Shown: positions 1-8,271, numbered from the stretch's first letter. The stretch is DNA of 64,000 nt from Nocardioides caeni (GCF_004912195.1 NZ_STGW01000009.1:62669-126668), one strand, 5' to 3'. A program made the numbers and translations. Notes: generated by a model not told the origin, from the sequence alone.

Positions 1-684
1 GGTGAGCGGGTGGACCTCGGCGCCGTTCTGCTCGGCGAGGTAGAGGTAGTTCTTGACCAGGGTGTTCTTGGCGTTGTGCCGGCAGCCGGTCATGCACTCG
101 CCACAGTTGCGGCAGGTCGTACGCCGGGGGCCGACCCCGCCGAAGTAGGGGTCGTCGACGTCCTGGCCCTCGGGCTGGGCGGGTCCGCCGAAGAACACCC
201 CGACCGGCGTGGGGTGATAGGTGTCGCCACGGCCCATCTTCTCGGCGACCTTCTTCATCACCTCGTCCGACGGGGTGACCTTGGCGTACTCGACGACGCC
301 GAGCATCCGCTTGGCCTGGTCGTAGTAGGGGGCCAGCTCGGTCTTCCAGTCGGTGATGTGCGCCCAGGAGGGGTCGCGGTAGAACGGCTCGAGCGGCTCG
401 TAGAGCGTGTTGGCGTAGACCAGCGAGCCGCCACCCACGCCGGCGCCGGCCAGGATCAGGCAGTCCTTGACCATGTCGATGCGCTGGATGCCGTAGCAGC
501 CGGCCGCAGGCGCATAGACGTACTTCTTCAGGTCCCACGAGGTGTCGGGGAAGTCGTCGTCGGCGAAGCGGGCGCCGGCCTCGAGGACGGCGACCTTGTA
601 GCCCTTCTCGGTGAGGCGCAGGGCGCTGACGGAGCCTCCGAAGCCGGAGCCGATGATCAGGACGTCGTAGTCGAAGTCGGTCAT
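1..684 (-). CDS. GMC-family FAD-dependent oxidoreductase (cholesterol-oxidase-like), 3' end cut by window edge
   Basis: The reading frame stays open from an ATG at 684 to base 1, giving the first 228 residues. Residues 5-18 carry the dinucleotide-binding run YDVLIIGSGFGGSV, followed by VLEAGARF, which is the FAD Rossmann signature. A GAGVGGGSLVYANTL stretch near residue 75 is the GMC-type FAD loop. A cysteine cluster CRNCGECMTGCRHNAKNT near residues 196-213 resembles the segment of actinobacterial cholesterol-oxidase-like (ChoD) enzymes. The gene follows the succinate-semialdehyde dehydrogenase gene by 12 bp, so the two are probably cotranscribed. The substrate-binding and catalytic C-terminal part is outside the window, so steroid or alcohol specificity cannot be judged. 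I am sure of the family and unsure of the substrate. Confidence 0.88.
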   Translation of the reverse strand, partial: MTDFDYDVLIIGSGFGGSVSALRLTEKGYKVAVLEAGARFADDDFPDTSWDLKKYVYAPAAGCYGIQRIDMVKDCLILAGAGVGGGSLVYANTLYEPLEPFYRDPSWAHITDWKTELAPYYDQAKRMLGVVEYAKVTPSDEVMKKVAEKMGRGDTYHPTPVGVFFGGPAQPEGQDVDDPYFGGVGPRRTTCRNCGECMTGCRHNAKNTLVKNYLYLAEQNGAEVHPLT

Positions 685-696
685 GTCAGTCCCCGT

Positions 697-2334
697 TCAG
701 GCCCGGCCGAGCTTGTCCATGATCCGCAGCGATGCGGTCATCACCTTCGCGTAGGCCTCGTCGGACATGCCGAACATCGGCCCGAAGCGCAGCAGCTTCT
801 GGGTGCCCACCGACTGGGTCTCGGTGTAGCGCAGGATGCCCTCCCTGCCCTGGCGACGGCCCATGCCCGACTCGCGCATGCCTCCCATCGGGGCCGCGAT
901 GCTCGCGAAGGTCGCGCCGAACGCCTCGTTGACGTTGACCGTCCCGCACTTGACCTGGCGGGCGATGGCGCGGCCGCGCGCGGTGTCGCGGGTGTAGATC
1001 GAGCCGTTGAGGCCGTAGTCGCCGTCGTTGGCCCGGGCGATCGCGTCGGCCTCGTCGTGGAAGCGGTAGATCGACACGACCGGACCGAAGGTCTCGTTGC
1101 CGAAGCAGGTCATGTCGGGCGTGACGCCCTCGAGGATCGTCGGCTCGTAGTAGTACGGCGACAGGTCGGGCCGCGCGCGACCGCCGGCCAGGACGCGCGC
1201 GCCCTTGGCGACGGCGTCGTCGACGTGAGCCGTGACCGTCTCGAGCTGGTCGGCGGAGATGAGGGCGCCCATGTCGGCGTCCCAGTCGAGGGTGGCGCCG
1301 AGGCTCATCGCCTTGGTGCGGGCCACGAACCGCTCGACGAAGCGGTCATAGACCTGGTCGGCCACGAACATCCGCTCGGTGGAGACGCACAGCTGGCCGG
1401 CGTTGGAGAAGCTGGCCCGCACCGCGCCCTCGGCGGCGCGCTCGATGTCGGCGTCGCGGAGCACGAGGATCGGGTTCTTGCCACCCAGCTCGAGCGAGCA
1501 GCCGATCAGCCGCTCGGCGGCCTGGCGGGCGATGATCTTGCCGGTCGCGGTGGAGCCGGTGAAGCAGATGTAGTCGGCACGGTCGATGATCGGCGTGCCG
1601 AGCTGGCGGCCCGGGCCGGCGACGACCTGCCACAGGTCACGCGGGAAGCCGGCCTCCTCGAGGAGCTGCGCACCGAGCAGTGCCGACAGCATGGTCTGCG
1701 CGTCGGGCTTGGCGACGACCGCGTTGCCCGCCATCAGCGCCGGCAGGCCGTCGCACAGCGCCATCGTGAAGGGGTAGTTCCACGGCGAGATGATCCCGAC
1801 GACGCCCTTGGCGACCCGGTTGACCTCGACCCGGGTGAGGCCCGGGACGACGCCCGCGACGCGACGGGTGTCGAGGTGCTGGTGGGCCGTGCGGGCGTAG
1901 TAGCGGGCCGTCAGCGCGATGTGCAGCGGCTCGTCGAACGCGTGCTTGCGGGCCTTGCCGGACTCGAGCTGGATCAGGTCCATGATCTCGGCCTGCCGGT
2001 CGAGGACGAGGTCGTGGAGGCGGTGCAGGATCCGGGCGCGCTCGTCGAGCGACACCTTCGCCCACGCGGCCTGCGCGCGGCGGGCGCGGCGGAACGCCTC
2101 GTCGACGTCGTCGGCGCTGGACTGCGGGATGTTGGCGAGCGGCGCCCCGTCGATCGGCGAGTGGACCTGGACGGTCGTGCCGGTCGTGGCGAGGATCCGG
2201 TCGGTCAGCCGCGCGACGATCTCCGGCTCGAGGACGTACGACGCCCGCGGGTCGTGCTCCGGGTCGTGGGGACCGCCCACCGCCGGGTCGAGGGGTCGGC
2301 CTGCCGCGCCAGAACCGGAGAAAGCTTCGCTCAT
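697..2334 (-). CDS. Succinate-semialdehyde dehydrogenase-type NAD(P)+ aldehyde dehydrogenase
   Basis: This 545-residue protein has the full aldehyde dehydrogenase fold. E282 lies in LELGGKNP and the catalytic nucleophile C316 in NAGQLCVSTER; the cofactor segment IISPWNYPF is present. The N-terminal extension of about 40 residues and the run QVHSPIDGAPLANIP resemble actinobacterial GabD2-type succinic semialdehyde dehydrogenases. These oxidise succinate semialdehyde to succinate, but related enzymes act on other aldehydes, so the substrate is an inference. The start is the ATG at 2334; a near-palindrome at 2368-2381 lies 33 bp upstream. The GMC oxidoreductase gene follows 12 bp after the stop, which suggests an alcohol-to-aldehyde-to-acid pair in one operon. 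Confidence 0.85.
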   Translation of the reverse strand: MSEAFSGSGAAGRPLDPAVGGPHDPEHDPRASYVLEPEIVARLTDRILATTGTTVQVHSPIDGAPLANIPQSSADDVDEAFRRARRAQAAWAKVSLDERARILHRLHDLVLDRQAEIMDLIQLESGKARKHAFDEPLHIALTARYYARTAHQHLDTRRVAGVVPGLTRVEVNRVAKGVVGIISPWNYPFTMALCDGLPALMAGNAVVAKPDAQTMLSALLGAQLLEEAGFPRDLWQVVAGPGRQLGTPIIDRADYICFTGSTATGKIIARQAAERLIGCSLELGGKNPILVLRDADIERAAEGAVRASFSNAGQLCVSTERMFVADQVYDRFVERFVARTKAMSLGATLDWDADMGALISADQLETVTAHVDDAVAKGARVLAGGRARPDLSPYYYEPTILEGVTPDMTCFGNETFGPVVSIYRFHDEADAIARANDGDYGLNGSIYTRDTARGRAIARQVKCGTVNVNEAFGATFASIAAPMGGMRESGMGRRQGREGILRYTETQSVGTQKLLRFGPMFGMSDEAYAKVMTASLRIMDKLGRA

Positions 2335-2367
2335 GGGTCCGAGCGTAGGTGACCGCCGTCACCGAAT

Positions 2368-2381
2368 CTACTGATCGGTAG
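2368..2381. promoter_or_regulatory. Palindromic operator candidate upstream of the aldehyde dehydrogenase/GMC operon
   Basis: CTACTGATCGGTAG matches its own reverse complement at 12 of 14 positions. It lies in the 121-bp gap before the 2334 start, in the promoter position of the minus-strand pair. The shape fits a TetR-family operator. The cognate regulator is not identifiable; the TetR gene at 7660 sits next to a different palindrome. Confidence 0.4.
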
Positions 2382-2455
2382 GGAATGTGCCGCTTTACAC
2401 ATCCCCAGGCCGTGTCAAGCCCCTTGCGAAGCTCCGGAAACCGCCTGCCGGGACG

Positions 2456-3913
2456 TCACATCTCCGGGGCGGAGAGGTAGACCGACTTCGCCTCCGTGTA
2501 CTGAGCGAGCCCCTCGGGACCGAACTCGCGACCCAGTCCGGACGCCTTGAAACCGCCGAACGGCGCCGCGAAGTCCATCGTGTAGGTGTTGATGCCGTAG
2601 GTCCCGGTCCGCACGCCGCGGGCGACCTCCAGTCCGGCGTCCGCGTCCGCGGTCCACACCGTGCCGGCGAGTCCGTAGTCGGAGTCGTTGGCGATCCGGA
2701 TCGCGTCCGCGACGTCGTCGTAGGCGATGACCGAGAGGACGGGGCCGAAGATCTCCTCCTGCGCGATCCGCATCCGGTTGTCGACGCCAGCGAAGACGGT
2801 CGGGCGGACGTACCAGCCGTGGTCGAGACCCTCCGGGCGGCCGTCGCCGCCGGTCAGCAGCTGGGCGCCCTCCTCCTGCCCGATCCGGATGTACGACGCC
2901 ACCCGCTCCTGCTGACGCCGGGCGACCATCGGACCGATCTCGGTCGCGGGGTCGAGCGGGTCGCCGACCACCATGCCGCCGATGGCCGTGGCCAGGGCGG
3001 CAGCGAAGGAGTCGTGGCGCTCGCGGGAGACCAGCACGCGGGTCTGGGCGACGCAGGCCTGGCCGGAGTTCATGACGCCGAGGAACTTCAGGCCCTCGAT
3101 CGCGGTGGTCTCGTCGGCGTCGTCGAGGATGATCGCGGCCGACTTGCCGCCGAGCTCGAGCGAGACCCGCTTGAGCTGCTCGCCACAGATCGCGCCGATC
3201 GTGCGGCCGGCGGCGGTGGAGCCGGTGAAGGCGACCTTGTCGACGCCGGGGTGGCGGACCAGGTGCTCGCCGACCTCCCGGCCACCGGCGACGATCGAGA
3301 CGACGCCCTCGGGGACGCCCGCCTCGACGAGCAGCTCGGCCAGCAGGTAGCAGTCGAGCGGCGACTCGGGCGCGGGCTTCACCACGATCGTGCAGCCGGT
3401 GAGCAGCGCGGGGACGAGCTTCGAGAGCACCGTGAACTGCGGGACGTTCCACGGCGGGATGGCCGCGACCACGCCGACCGGCTCGTGCCGCACGACCACG
3501 TCGGCGCCCAGCGCCCCGGGTCGCGTCGACTCCCACGGGAACTCCCGCGCGATGGCGAGGAAGGCCTCGATCTGCATCCACGGCGCCGGCGCCTGCGCCA
3601 GCGAGCTGAAGGAGATCGGCGAGCCCATCTCGGTGGAGATGATGGTCGCCATCTCGTCGAGCTTCCCGGCGTACAGCATGGACAGGTTCTGCACGATCTC
3701 GATCCGCTCGGCCGGCGCCATCCGCGGCCACGGGCCCTCGTCGAACGCCTTGCGCGCGGCCGCGACGGCCGCGTCGATGTCGGCGGCGGAGCCCTCCGGC
3801 ACCCGCGCCACGACCTCCTCCGAGTGCGGCGACACCACCTCGATCACGGCATCGGTCGCGGGCTTCGCCCAGGTGCCGCCGATGAAGAGGGCGTCGCGGT
3901 CGAGGGTGGTCAT
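2456..3913 (-). CDS. Aldehyde dehydrogenase family protein
   Basis: A 485-residue NAD(P)+-dependent aldehyde dehydrogenase. The catalytic cysteine C287 lies in NSGQACVAQTR and the general-base glutamate in LELGGKSAA; the C-terminal motifs EEIFGPV and PFGGFKASGLGRE are intact. The usual TPWNFP motif reads IPPWNVPQ here, as in a subset of actinobacterial enzymes such as the Rv0223c type. The start is the ATG at 3913, preceded by an AGGAG ribosome-binding site. The gene ends the series phosphotransferase, unknown protein, aldehyde dehydrogenase, and the 28-bp gap to the gene before it suggests cotranscription from the KstR-like site at 6301. A role in oxidising a lipid- or steroid-derived aldehyde is inferred from that context only. 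Confidence 0.85.
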   Translation of the reverse strand: MTTLDRDALFIGGTWAKPATDAVIEVVSPHSEEVVARVPEGSAADIDAAVAAARKAFDEGPWPRMAPAERIEIVQNLSMLYAGKLDEMATIISTEMGSPISFSSLAQAPAPWMQIEAFLAIAREFPWESTRPGALGADVVVRHEPVGVVAAIPPWNVPQFTVLSKLVPALLTGCTIVVKPAPESPLDCYLLAELLVEAGVPEGVVSIVAGGREVGEHLVRHPGVDKVAFTGSTAAGRTIGAICGEQLKRVSLELGGKSAAIILDDADETTAIEGLKFLGVMNSGQACVAQTRVLVSRERHDSFAAALATAIGGMVVGDPLDPATEIGPMVARRQQERVASYIRIGQEEGAQLLTGGDGRPEGLDHGWYVRPTVFAGVDNRMRIAQEEIFGPVLSVIAYDDVADAIRIANDSDYGLAGTVWTADADAGLEVARGVRTGTYGINTYTMDFAAPFGGFKASGLGREFGPEGLAQYTEAKSVYLSAPEM

Positions 3914-3941
3914 GGGGTGCTCCTGTCGATGGTGGGGATGC

Positions 3942-5144
3942 TCATGGCGCGAGGTCGAACCAGTCCTTGAAGCCGCTCGGGTCGTGGCGGCCGAGGGCGC
4001 CGTGCTCGAACAGGCCCCAGCCCTCGGAGCCGTCGGGTACGCCGGCGCCGGGCCCGTGCACGGTGGCGGAGCCGACGTGGTCGATGACGCCGAACATCAC
4101 CCGCCCGGCGACGGCCGGGTCGGTCATGTCGTAGGTGACGCGCTCGGTGAACCCCTCGCCCTTCCAGGTGCCGTGGGTCCAGTCGGAGTCCCCGCCGTAG
4201 CCGCCGCCGACGTGGATCGGGGTCGGCAGGTGCGAGGTGACCTCGAAGGTCAGCGGCTTGCCGTCGGGCGTGGTGCAGGCGATGGTGGCGCCCGTCGGCA
4301 CCCGCGTGCCGGGGTCGTAGCGGATCTCCACCTGCGGCCACCCCATCTGCTCGACGCGGCCGTCCTTCCAGACCCGGGTGCAGTCGTTGACGGTGCGGTA
4401 GCCGTCGGGGGTCTCCTGGATGATCAGGCACAGGCAGAAGTCGTCGAAGCCGATCGGCACGTAGAGCCACCACATGCCGTCGAACGACGGCTCTGCGGGC
4501 CGTCCGGCCGGGAGCGCCTCGCCCTGGGGCCGGATCCCCCACGAGCGGTCGCGGGAGCCGGTCCAGAGGTCGGGCGTCACCGCGATCTCCTCACCGTCGA
4601 CGGCGATCAGGCCCTCCCAGCTCCCCACCTGGGCGAAGCGCTGGGCGTTGAGGGTCGTCCCGGCGCCCTGTCGCATGACGTGCGGGAGCTCCTGGATGAC
4701 CGGGTGCAGTCCGCGCCAGCGCAGGTCGAGCGCGATCCCCTCGGTCTCCTCCAGCACGATCCGCACCTCGCGCAGCGGCTCGACGACCTCGACGCGGTAG
4801 TTGCCGACGCGCTGCTCCATGCGGTCGCCGCCGCGCGGATCGGCGGCGTCCGAGAGGTGCACCGCGGTCTGCGTGTCGGCACCGCCACCAGCGGCACCGC
4901 GCCGGTGCAGCAGGACATAGGCGTCCTTGGTGCCGAGGTTCGGGTAGAACCCGAGCCCCGTGATCAGCATGAGGTCGCCGCTGCGGTCGTGGCAGTTGAA
5001 GTAGCTGCGGTCATAGAAGTGCCGGTCGCTGCTGCCACCCCAGGCGAGCGGCTGCGGCAGCTGGTGGATGGGGTACTCGTCGAGCGGGCCGATGCCGACG
5101 TACTCGCCGTGGCGGCCGACCTCCCCCGCGACCCAGGCGCTCAT
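3942..5144 (-). CDS. Conserved protein of unknown function in a catabolic operon
   Basis: I do not recognise this 400-residue protein. It is soluble, with no signal peptide or membrane segment. It is rich in Trp, Tyr, Gly and acidic residues and in alternating beta-type stretches such as MWWLYVPIGFDDFCLCLI and VEIRYDPGTRVPTGATI. This pattern suggests a lipocalin- or AttH-like beta-barrel, in which hydrophobic ligands are bound. The ATG at 5144 overlaps the stop of the phosphotransferase gene (ATGA, 5141-5144), so translation is coupled. In mycobacteria a protein of similar size (Rv3531c) accompanies a sulfotransferase gene in the cholesterol regulon; relationship to it is a guess. Being encoded with an APH-fold kinase and an aldehyde dehydrogenase points to lipid or steroid metabolism. 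Confidence 0.75.
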   Translation of the reverse strand: MSAWVAGEVGRHGEYVGIGPLDEYPIHQLPQPLAWGGSSDRHFYDRSYFNCHDRSGDLMLITGLGFYPNLGTKDAYVLLHRRGAAGGGADTQTAVHLSDAADPRGGDRMEQRVGNYRVEVVEPLREVRIVLEETEGIALDLRWRGLHPVIQELPHVMRQGAGTTLNAQRFAQVGSWEGLIAVDGEEIAVTPDLWTGSRDRSWGIRPQGEALPAGRPAEPSFDGMWWLYVPIGFDDFCLCLIIQETPDGYRTVNDCTRVWKDGRVEQMGWPQVEIRYDPGTRVPTGATIACTTPDGKPLTFEVTSHLPTPIHVGGGYGGDSDWTHGTWKGEGFTERVTYDMTDPAVAGRVMFGVIDHVGSATVHGPGAGVPDGSEGWGLFEHGALGRHDPSGFKDWFDLAP

Positions 5145-6277
5145 GCGCCCACCTGCTCGAGGAGACGCTCCAGCAGGGGTCGGTGGTGGAAGACCGACTC
5201 GGGGTCCTCCGGCCGCTCGATCTCGCCGAAGTGGACCTGCCGCGCGCTGGTGCGCAGGAAGACGCAGCCCCAGTTGACCGCGGCGTGCAGGACGTACCAG
5301 GTCAGGTCGCCGACCTGCGCCCCGCTGGCCTGCTCGTACGTCGCCACGACGTCGTCGGCGGCGAGGAACTCCGGCATCCCGGGCAGCCCCAGCATGGTCG
5401 CGATCTCCTGGAAGACCTGGTGGGCGAACACCATCCAGGCCAGGTCCATCTCGCGCGGCCCGAGGGTCGCCATCTCCCAGTCGAGGACGGCGACCGGGGT
5501 GAAGTCGCGATACATCATGTTGCCGATCCGGGCGTCGCCCCACACGAGGACGGGCTCGCCCGCGTCGGGCAGGTTGGCCTCGAGCCAGGCCAGACCGCGC
5601 TCGATCAGCGGGGAGCGGGGACTGTCGGCGAGGGCGTACTCGTACCACGCGCGCGTCTTGGCGAGGTTGCGCGCGACGGGCGTCGCACCCTCGTGGCCGG
5701 TGACGGCCGGGTCGAGGAAGGCGAAGGTCGTGGCGGCGTCGGGGATCCCGTGCAGCTTCGCCAGCACCTCGACGCTGGAGCGCTGCAGCTGCGCCTGCTG
5801 CTCGGGCGAGGCGTCGAAGAGCCAGTTGTCGCCGAACGGATAGGGCAGCACGTCGGGCGGCACGGCGCCGTCGAGGCGCTCCATCAGGAAGAACGGGGTG
5901 CCGAGCACGTCGCCGGTCGTCTCGTTGAGCCCGACGGGCGGCACCGGGACGCCGGCCAGCTCGCCGGCGAGCCGCATGGCGTCGTACTGGTCGGTGAGGC
6001 GGTATTCGGCGAAGACCGGCAGGTCGCCGGCAGCCGGGGCCACGCGGGCGACGTACTCCCGGGTGACGCGTGCGCCGTCCTCGGTGCTCGTGACACCGAG
6101 CAGGACCGTCTCGCTCGACATGCCGTTGGTCTGGATGCCGTCGTGGACGGTCACGTCCGGATCCGCGCCGTCGGGCAGCACGGACGCCAGCCAGGCGGTG
6201 AGCCGGGCACGCACGTCATCGGCGTCGCGGCTCGAGCGCTGCAGGGTCATGTCGGCGGGTGGGGGCGACTGGGTCAC
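5141..6277 (-). CDS. Phosphotransferase family protein (APH/choline kinase fold, FadE36-like)
   Basis: A 378-residue APH-fold protein. The Brenner-type catalytic segment is VLVWGDARIGNMMYRD, where the Asp and Asn supply the catalytic base and metal ligand, followed by VAVLDWEMATLGPREMDLAW with the DWE metal-binding triad. The GTG at 6277 is chosen because AGGAGGT (6281-6287) sits directly upstream; an open frame reaches 6322 but would run through the operator at 6301-6314. Such proteins are often neighbours of, or fused to, acyl-CoA dehydrogenases in fatty acid and sterol breakdown in actinobacteria. The phosphorylated substrate is unknown. The stop overlaps the next gene by 4 bp. Confidence 0.85.
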   Translation of the reverse strand: MTQSPPPADMTLQRSSRDADDVRARLTAWLASVLPDGADPDVTVHDGIQTNGMSSETVLLGVTSTEDGARVTREYVARVAPAAGDLPVFAEYRLTDQYDAMRLAGELAGVPVPPVGLNETTGDVLGTPFFLMERLDGAVPPDVLPYPFGDNWLFDASPEQQAQLQRSSVEVLAKLHGIPDAATTFAFLDPAVTGHEGATPVARNLAKTRAWYEYALADSPRSPLIERGLAWLEANLPDAGEPVLVWGDARIGNMMYRDFTPVAVLDWEMATLGPREMDLAWMVFAHQVFQEIATMLGLPGMPEFLAADDVVATYEQASGAQVGDLTWYVLHAAVNWGCVFLRTSARQVHFGEIERPEDPESVFHHRPLLERLLEQVGA

Positions 6278-6300
6278 GGAACCTCCTGGGTGAAGCGTGG

Positions 6301-6314
6301 TAGAACGTGTTCTA
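6301..6314. promoter_or_regulatory. KstR-type operator (TAGAAC-N2-GTTCTA)
   Basis: TAGAACGTGTTCTA is a perfect 6-2-6 inverted repeat. It fits the TnnAACnnGTTnnA consensus known for KstR, the TetR-family repressor of cholesterol catabolism in mycobacteria and rhodococci. It lies 24 bp upstream of the GTG of the phosphotransferase gene and just after the sulfotransferase stop (6319). It therefore likely controls the phosphotransferase, unknown protein and aldehyde dehydrogenase genes. No kstR gene is in the window. Confidence 0.72.
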
Positions 6315-6318
6315 GTTG

Positions 6319-7599
6319 TCAACGGACTGGTGGTGCGGCGAGAAATCGGTCGGAGTACGACGACAGCCGGCCCGCGAGCTCGGCCGCATCGAGTCCCACC
6401 GCCTCGGGCCGGTAGTCCACCCGGCCGAGGTGGCCGGCCGGGTGGTCGATGAGATAGCGCTCGACCGCAGTGCGGGCCGGGCCCGGCAGGTCCACGCCGG
6501 CCAGGGCGAGCACCCGCTCCACGGCACCGACCTGGTCGGCCATGAAGTCGTCGAAGCGCAGGTCCATGGACCGCTCGGGGCCGAGCACGTCGCGGTCGCG
6601 GACGACGGCCGCGAGCATCGACTCGAGCCGGTCGGCCCAGCGTCGCCCGGTCGCGAACGGGTCGGGCGGGTCGCGGAACATCCGCTCGGTGTAGGCGACC
6701 ATCGTGGCCATCGACGTCACCACGTGCGCCGGGTCGCGATGGGTGACGACGACCGTGGCGTCGGGGAACACCTCGGCCAACACGGGCAGCTGCTCGAGGT
6801 GCTGCGGCGACTTCAGCAGCCAGCGGCCGGTCGCGCCGCCGGGGCGCAGGCGCTGGAGGGCCTGGAGCTGCAGCCGCAGGTAGCGGTAGTGCGGCGCCTG
6901 GTCGTGGGTGCGGTAGTGCTCGACCCAGGCCGGGACCTCGGTGAAGGTCTCGAAGTACATCGTCGAGAAGTCGCAGGCCAGCAGCGCGATCTCCTCGTGG
7001 ACGTGGTCGGGCCCCGCCATCTCGTGCATCTTGATGAGGTGCGGCAGGGCGTCGTTCATGACCGCGACGTTGAGCGCCGTCCGCTCCCGACGGGGATCGG
7101 GCTCGGCGCCGGCCTCACCGGGCAGCGGGAACGGCTCGAGGCTCTCCCAGTAGGGCAGGGTGCGGAACAGTCCGGTCGCGGCGAGCAACTGCTGGAGATG
7201 GGTGGTGCCGGTGCGCGGCAGGCCGGCGACCACGACCGGCGGCGCGAGCTCGGCGTCGGCGATCCCCGGCTCGCGGCGCAACAGGTCGGCGAGGAGCAGT
7301 CGGTTCTTGAGCAGCTGGACGACCTGGGCGTAGATGTTGACCTGGCCGGCGGCCGTCAGCCCCGGCACGTCGCGGTAGCAGGCGAGCAGCAGGTCGAGCC
7401 GCTCCTCGTAGTCGCGCGGCCCGAAGTCGTCGAGCCCCGTCTCCTCCGTCGCCTGGGCGTGCAGCGCCGCCGAGTCCAGCGGACAGAGCCCGGCCGCGCC
7501 GTCCATCAGGGCCAGCACGTCGCGCGCCGACTCGGAGAACACCGGCGCGGCGAGATCGTCGATGACGACCGGCGCACCGCTCACCGAAGCTCCTGACAT
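6319..7599 (-). CDS. Sulfotransferase family protein
   Basis: A 426-residue protein with the PAPS-binding P-loop VVAGLPRTGTTHLQQLL near residue 130, where the GTT segment holds the 5'-phosphosulfate. A second segment, VVVTHRDPAHVVTSMATM near residue 290, matches the 3'-phosphate-binding motif with its Arg. It would transfer sulfate from PAPS to a hydroxyl group of a lipid, sterol or similar acceptor; the acceptor is not predictable. Many members of this actinobacterial family lie in lipid catabolic clusters, and one (Rv3529c) belongs to the mycobacterial KstR regulon. The ATG at 7599 follows a good GAGGAGGG site and faces the TetR gene at 7660 across a palindromic operator. Confidence 0.85.
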   Translation of the reverse strand: MSGASVSGAPVVIDDLAAPVFSESARDVLALMDGAAGLCPLDSAALHAQATEETGLDDFGPRDYEERLDLLLACYRDVPGLTAAGQVNIYAQVVQLLKNRLLLADLLRREPGIADAELAPPVVVAGLPRTGTTHLQQLLAATGLFRTLPYWESLEPFPLPGEAGAEPDPRRERTALNVAVMNDALPHLIKMHEMAGPDHVHEEIALLACDFSTMYFETFTEVPAWVEHYRTHDQAPHYRYLRLQLQALQRLRPGGATGRWLLKSPQHLEQLPVLAEVFPDATVVVTHRDPAHVVTSMATMVAYTERMFRDPPDPFATGRRWADRLESMLAAVVRDRDVLGPERSMDLRFDDFMADQVGAVERVLALAGVDLPGPARTAVERYLIDHPAGHLGRVDYRPEAVGLDAAELAGRLSSYSDRFLAAPPVR

Positions 7600-7623
7600 G
7601 TGACCCTCCTCACGTGGGCGTGA

Positions 7624-7646
7624 TTACGATACGGTCCGGATCGGAA
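7624..7646. promoter_or_regulatory. TetR operator candidate between divergent sulfotransferase and TetR genes
   Basis: CGATACGGTCCGGATCG (7627-7643) has arms matching at all but one pair around a central T, and two further matching pairs extend it to 7624-7646. It fills the middle of the 60-bp divergent gap. The position is what is expected for autoregulation by the TetR protein encoded at 7660 and control of the sulfotransferase gene. Confidence 0.6.
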
Positions 7647-7659
7647 TGGGGGAAGCCTG

Positions 7660-8271
7660 ATGACCGACGAGAATTCGCACCGCCCGGCCGGACGACCGCG
7701 CGACCCCCGCATCGAGGCCGCGGCGTTCGCCGCCGTGCGCGAGCTGCTCGCGACCGAGGGCTACGCCGCCGTCACCATGACCGCGGTCGCCGACCGCGCC
7801 GGTACGACGAAGGCCGCCCTCTATCGACGCTGGCCCTCGCTCCCCCACCTCGTCCACGAAGCCGCGTTCCCCGACGAGCTCGCCCTCGACTTCCACCTCG
7901 GTGCGACACTCCACGAGGACCTCGCCCAGATGGTGCGCGGCACCCGGGACGCGCTCTCCACCCCGATCGCCGCGGCGGCCCTCGGCGGCCTGCTCCCCGA
8001 GTTCACGCGCCACCCCGAGATCCACGCCGCCGTCCTCGAGCGCTTCGCCGGGGTCTTCACCGTCCTCGACGAGCGGCTGCAGCAGGCCGCCGCGGCCGGT
8101 CAGGTCCGCAGCGACGCCCGTGCCCAGGACCTGCTGCGGCTGGTCATCGGCGCGGTGCTCGTCGAGCTCCTGCTCGGCCCGGCTGCCGACGGTCCCGACG
8201 TTCCCGACGGCGCCGACGAGGACTGGGCCGACCGGCTCGCCGCCACGCTGGAGAGAGGCATCCGCACATGA
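7660..8271 (+). CDS. TetR/AcrR family transcriptional regulator
   Basis: A 203-residue regulator. Residues 12-60 form the TetR helix-turn-helix: [15 protein letters not shown] leads into the recognition part MTAVADRAGTTKAALYRRWPS, a clear TetR_N signature. The rest is an alpha-helical ligand-binding domain of the AcrR_C type (LLPEFTRHPEIHAAV). The ATG at 7660 follows GGGGGAAG. The stop overlaps the DUF1214 gene start by 4 bp (ATGA), so the two are cotranscribed and the regulator probably controls both itself and its divergent neighbour through the palindrome at 7624-7646. The ligand is unknown, perhaps a lipid-derived acyl-CoA or alcohol given the setting. Confidence 0.9.
   Translation: MTDENSHRPAGRPRDPRIEAAAFAAVRELLATEGYAAVTMTAVADRAGTTKAALYRRWPSLPHLVHEAAFPDELALDFHLGATLHEDLAQMVRGTRDALSTPIAAAALGGLLPEFTRHPEIHAAVLERFAGVFTVLDERLQQAAAAGQVRSDARAQDLLRLVIGAVLVELLLGPAADGPDVPDGADEDWADRLAATLERGIRT

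Noticed and set aside
10..2352. A 780-codon plus-strand open frame opposite the GMC and SSADH genes
   Set aside because: It is a GC-rich shadow: low-complexity Val/Gly/Ala/Arg/Asp sequence, no domain, and it mirrors two clear genes on the other strand. The same holds for other long antisense frames, such as 13446-15146 opposite guaB and 47422-51177 opposite the Pls-type gene.
3942..5648. A 568-codon minus-strand frame as the full length of the unknown protein
   Set aside because: The first third overlaps the phosphotransferase gene in another frame and is Arg/Pro-rich shadow sequence. The ATG at 5144, overlapping the kinase stop by 4 bp, gives a normal protein.
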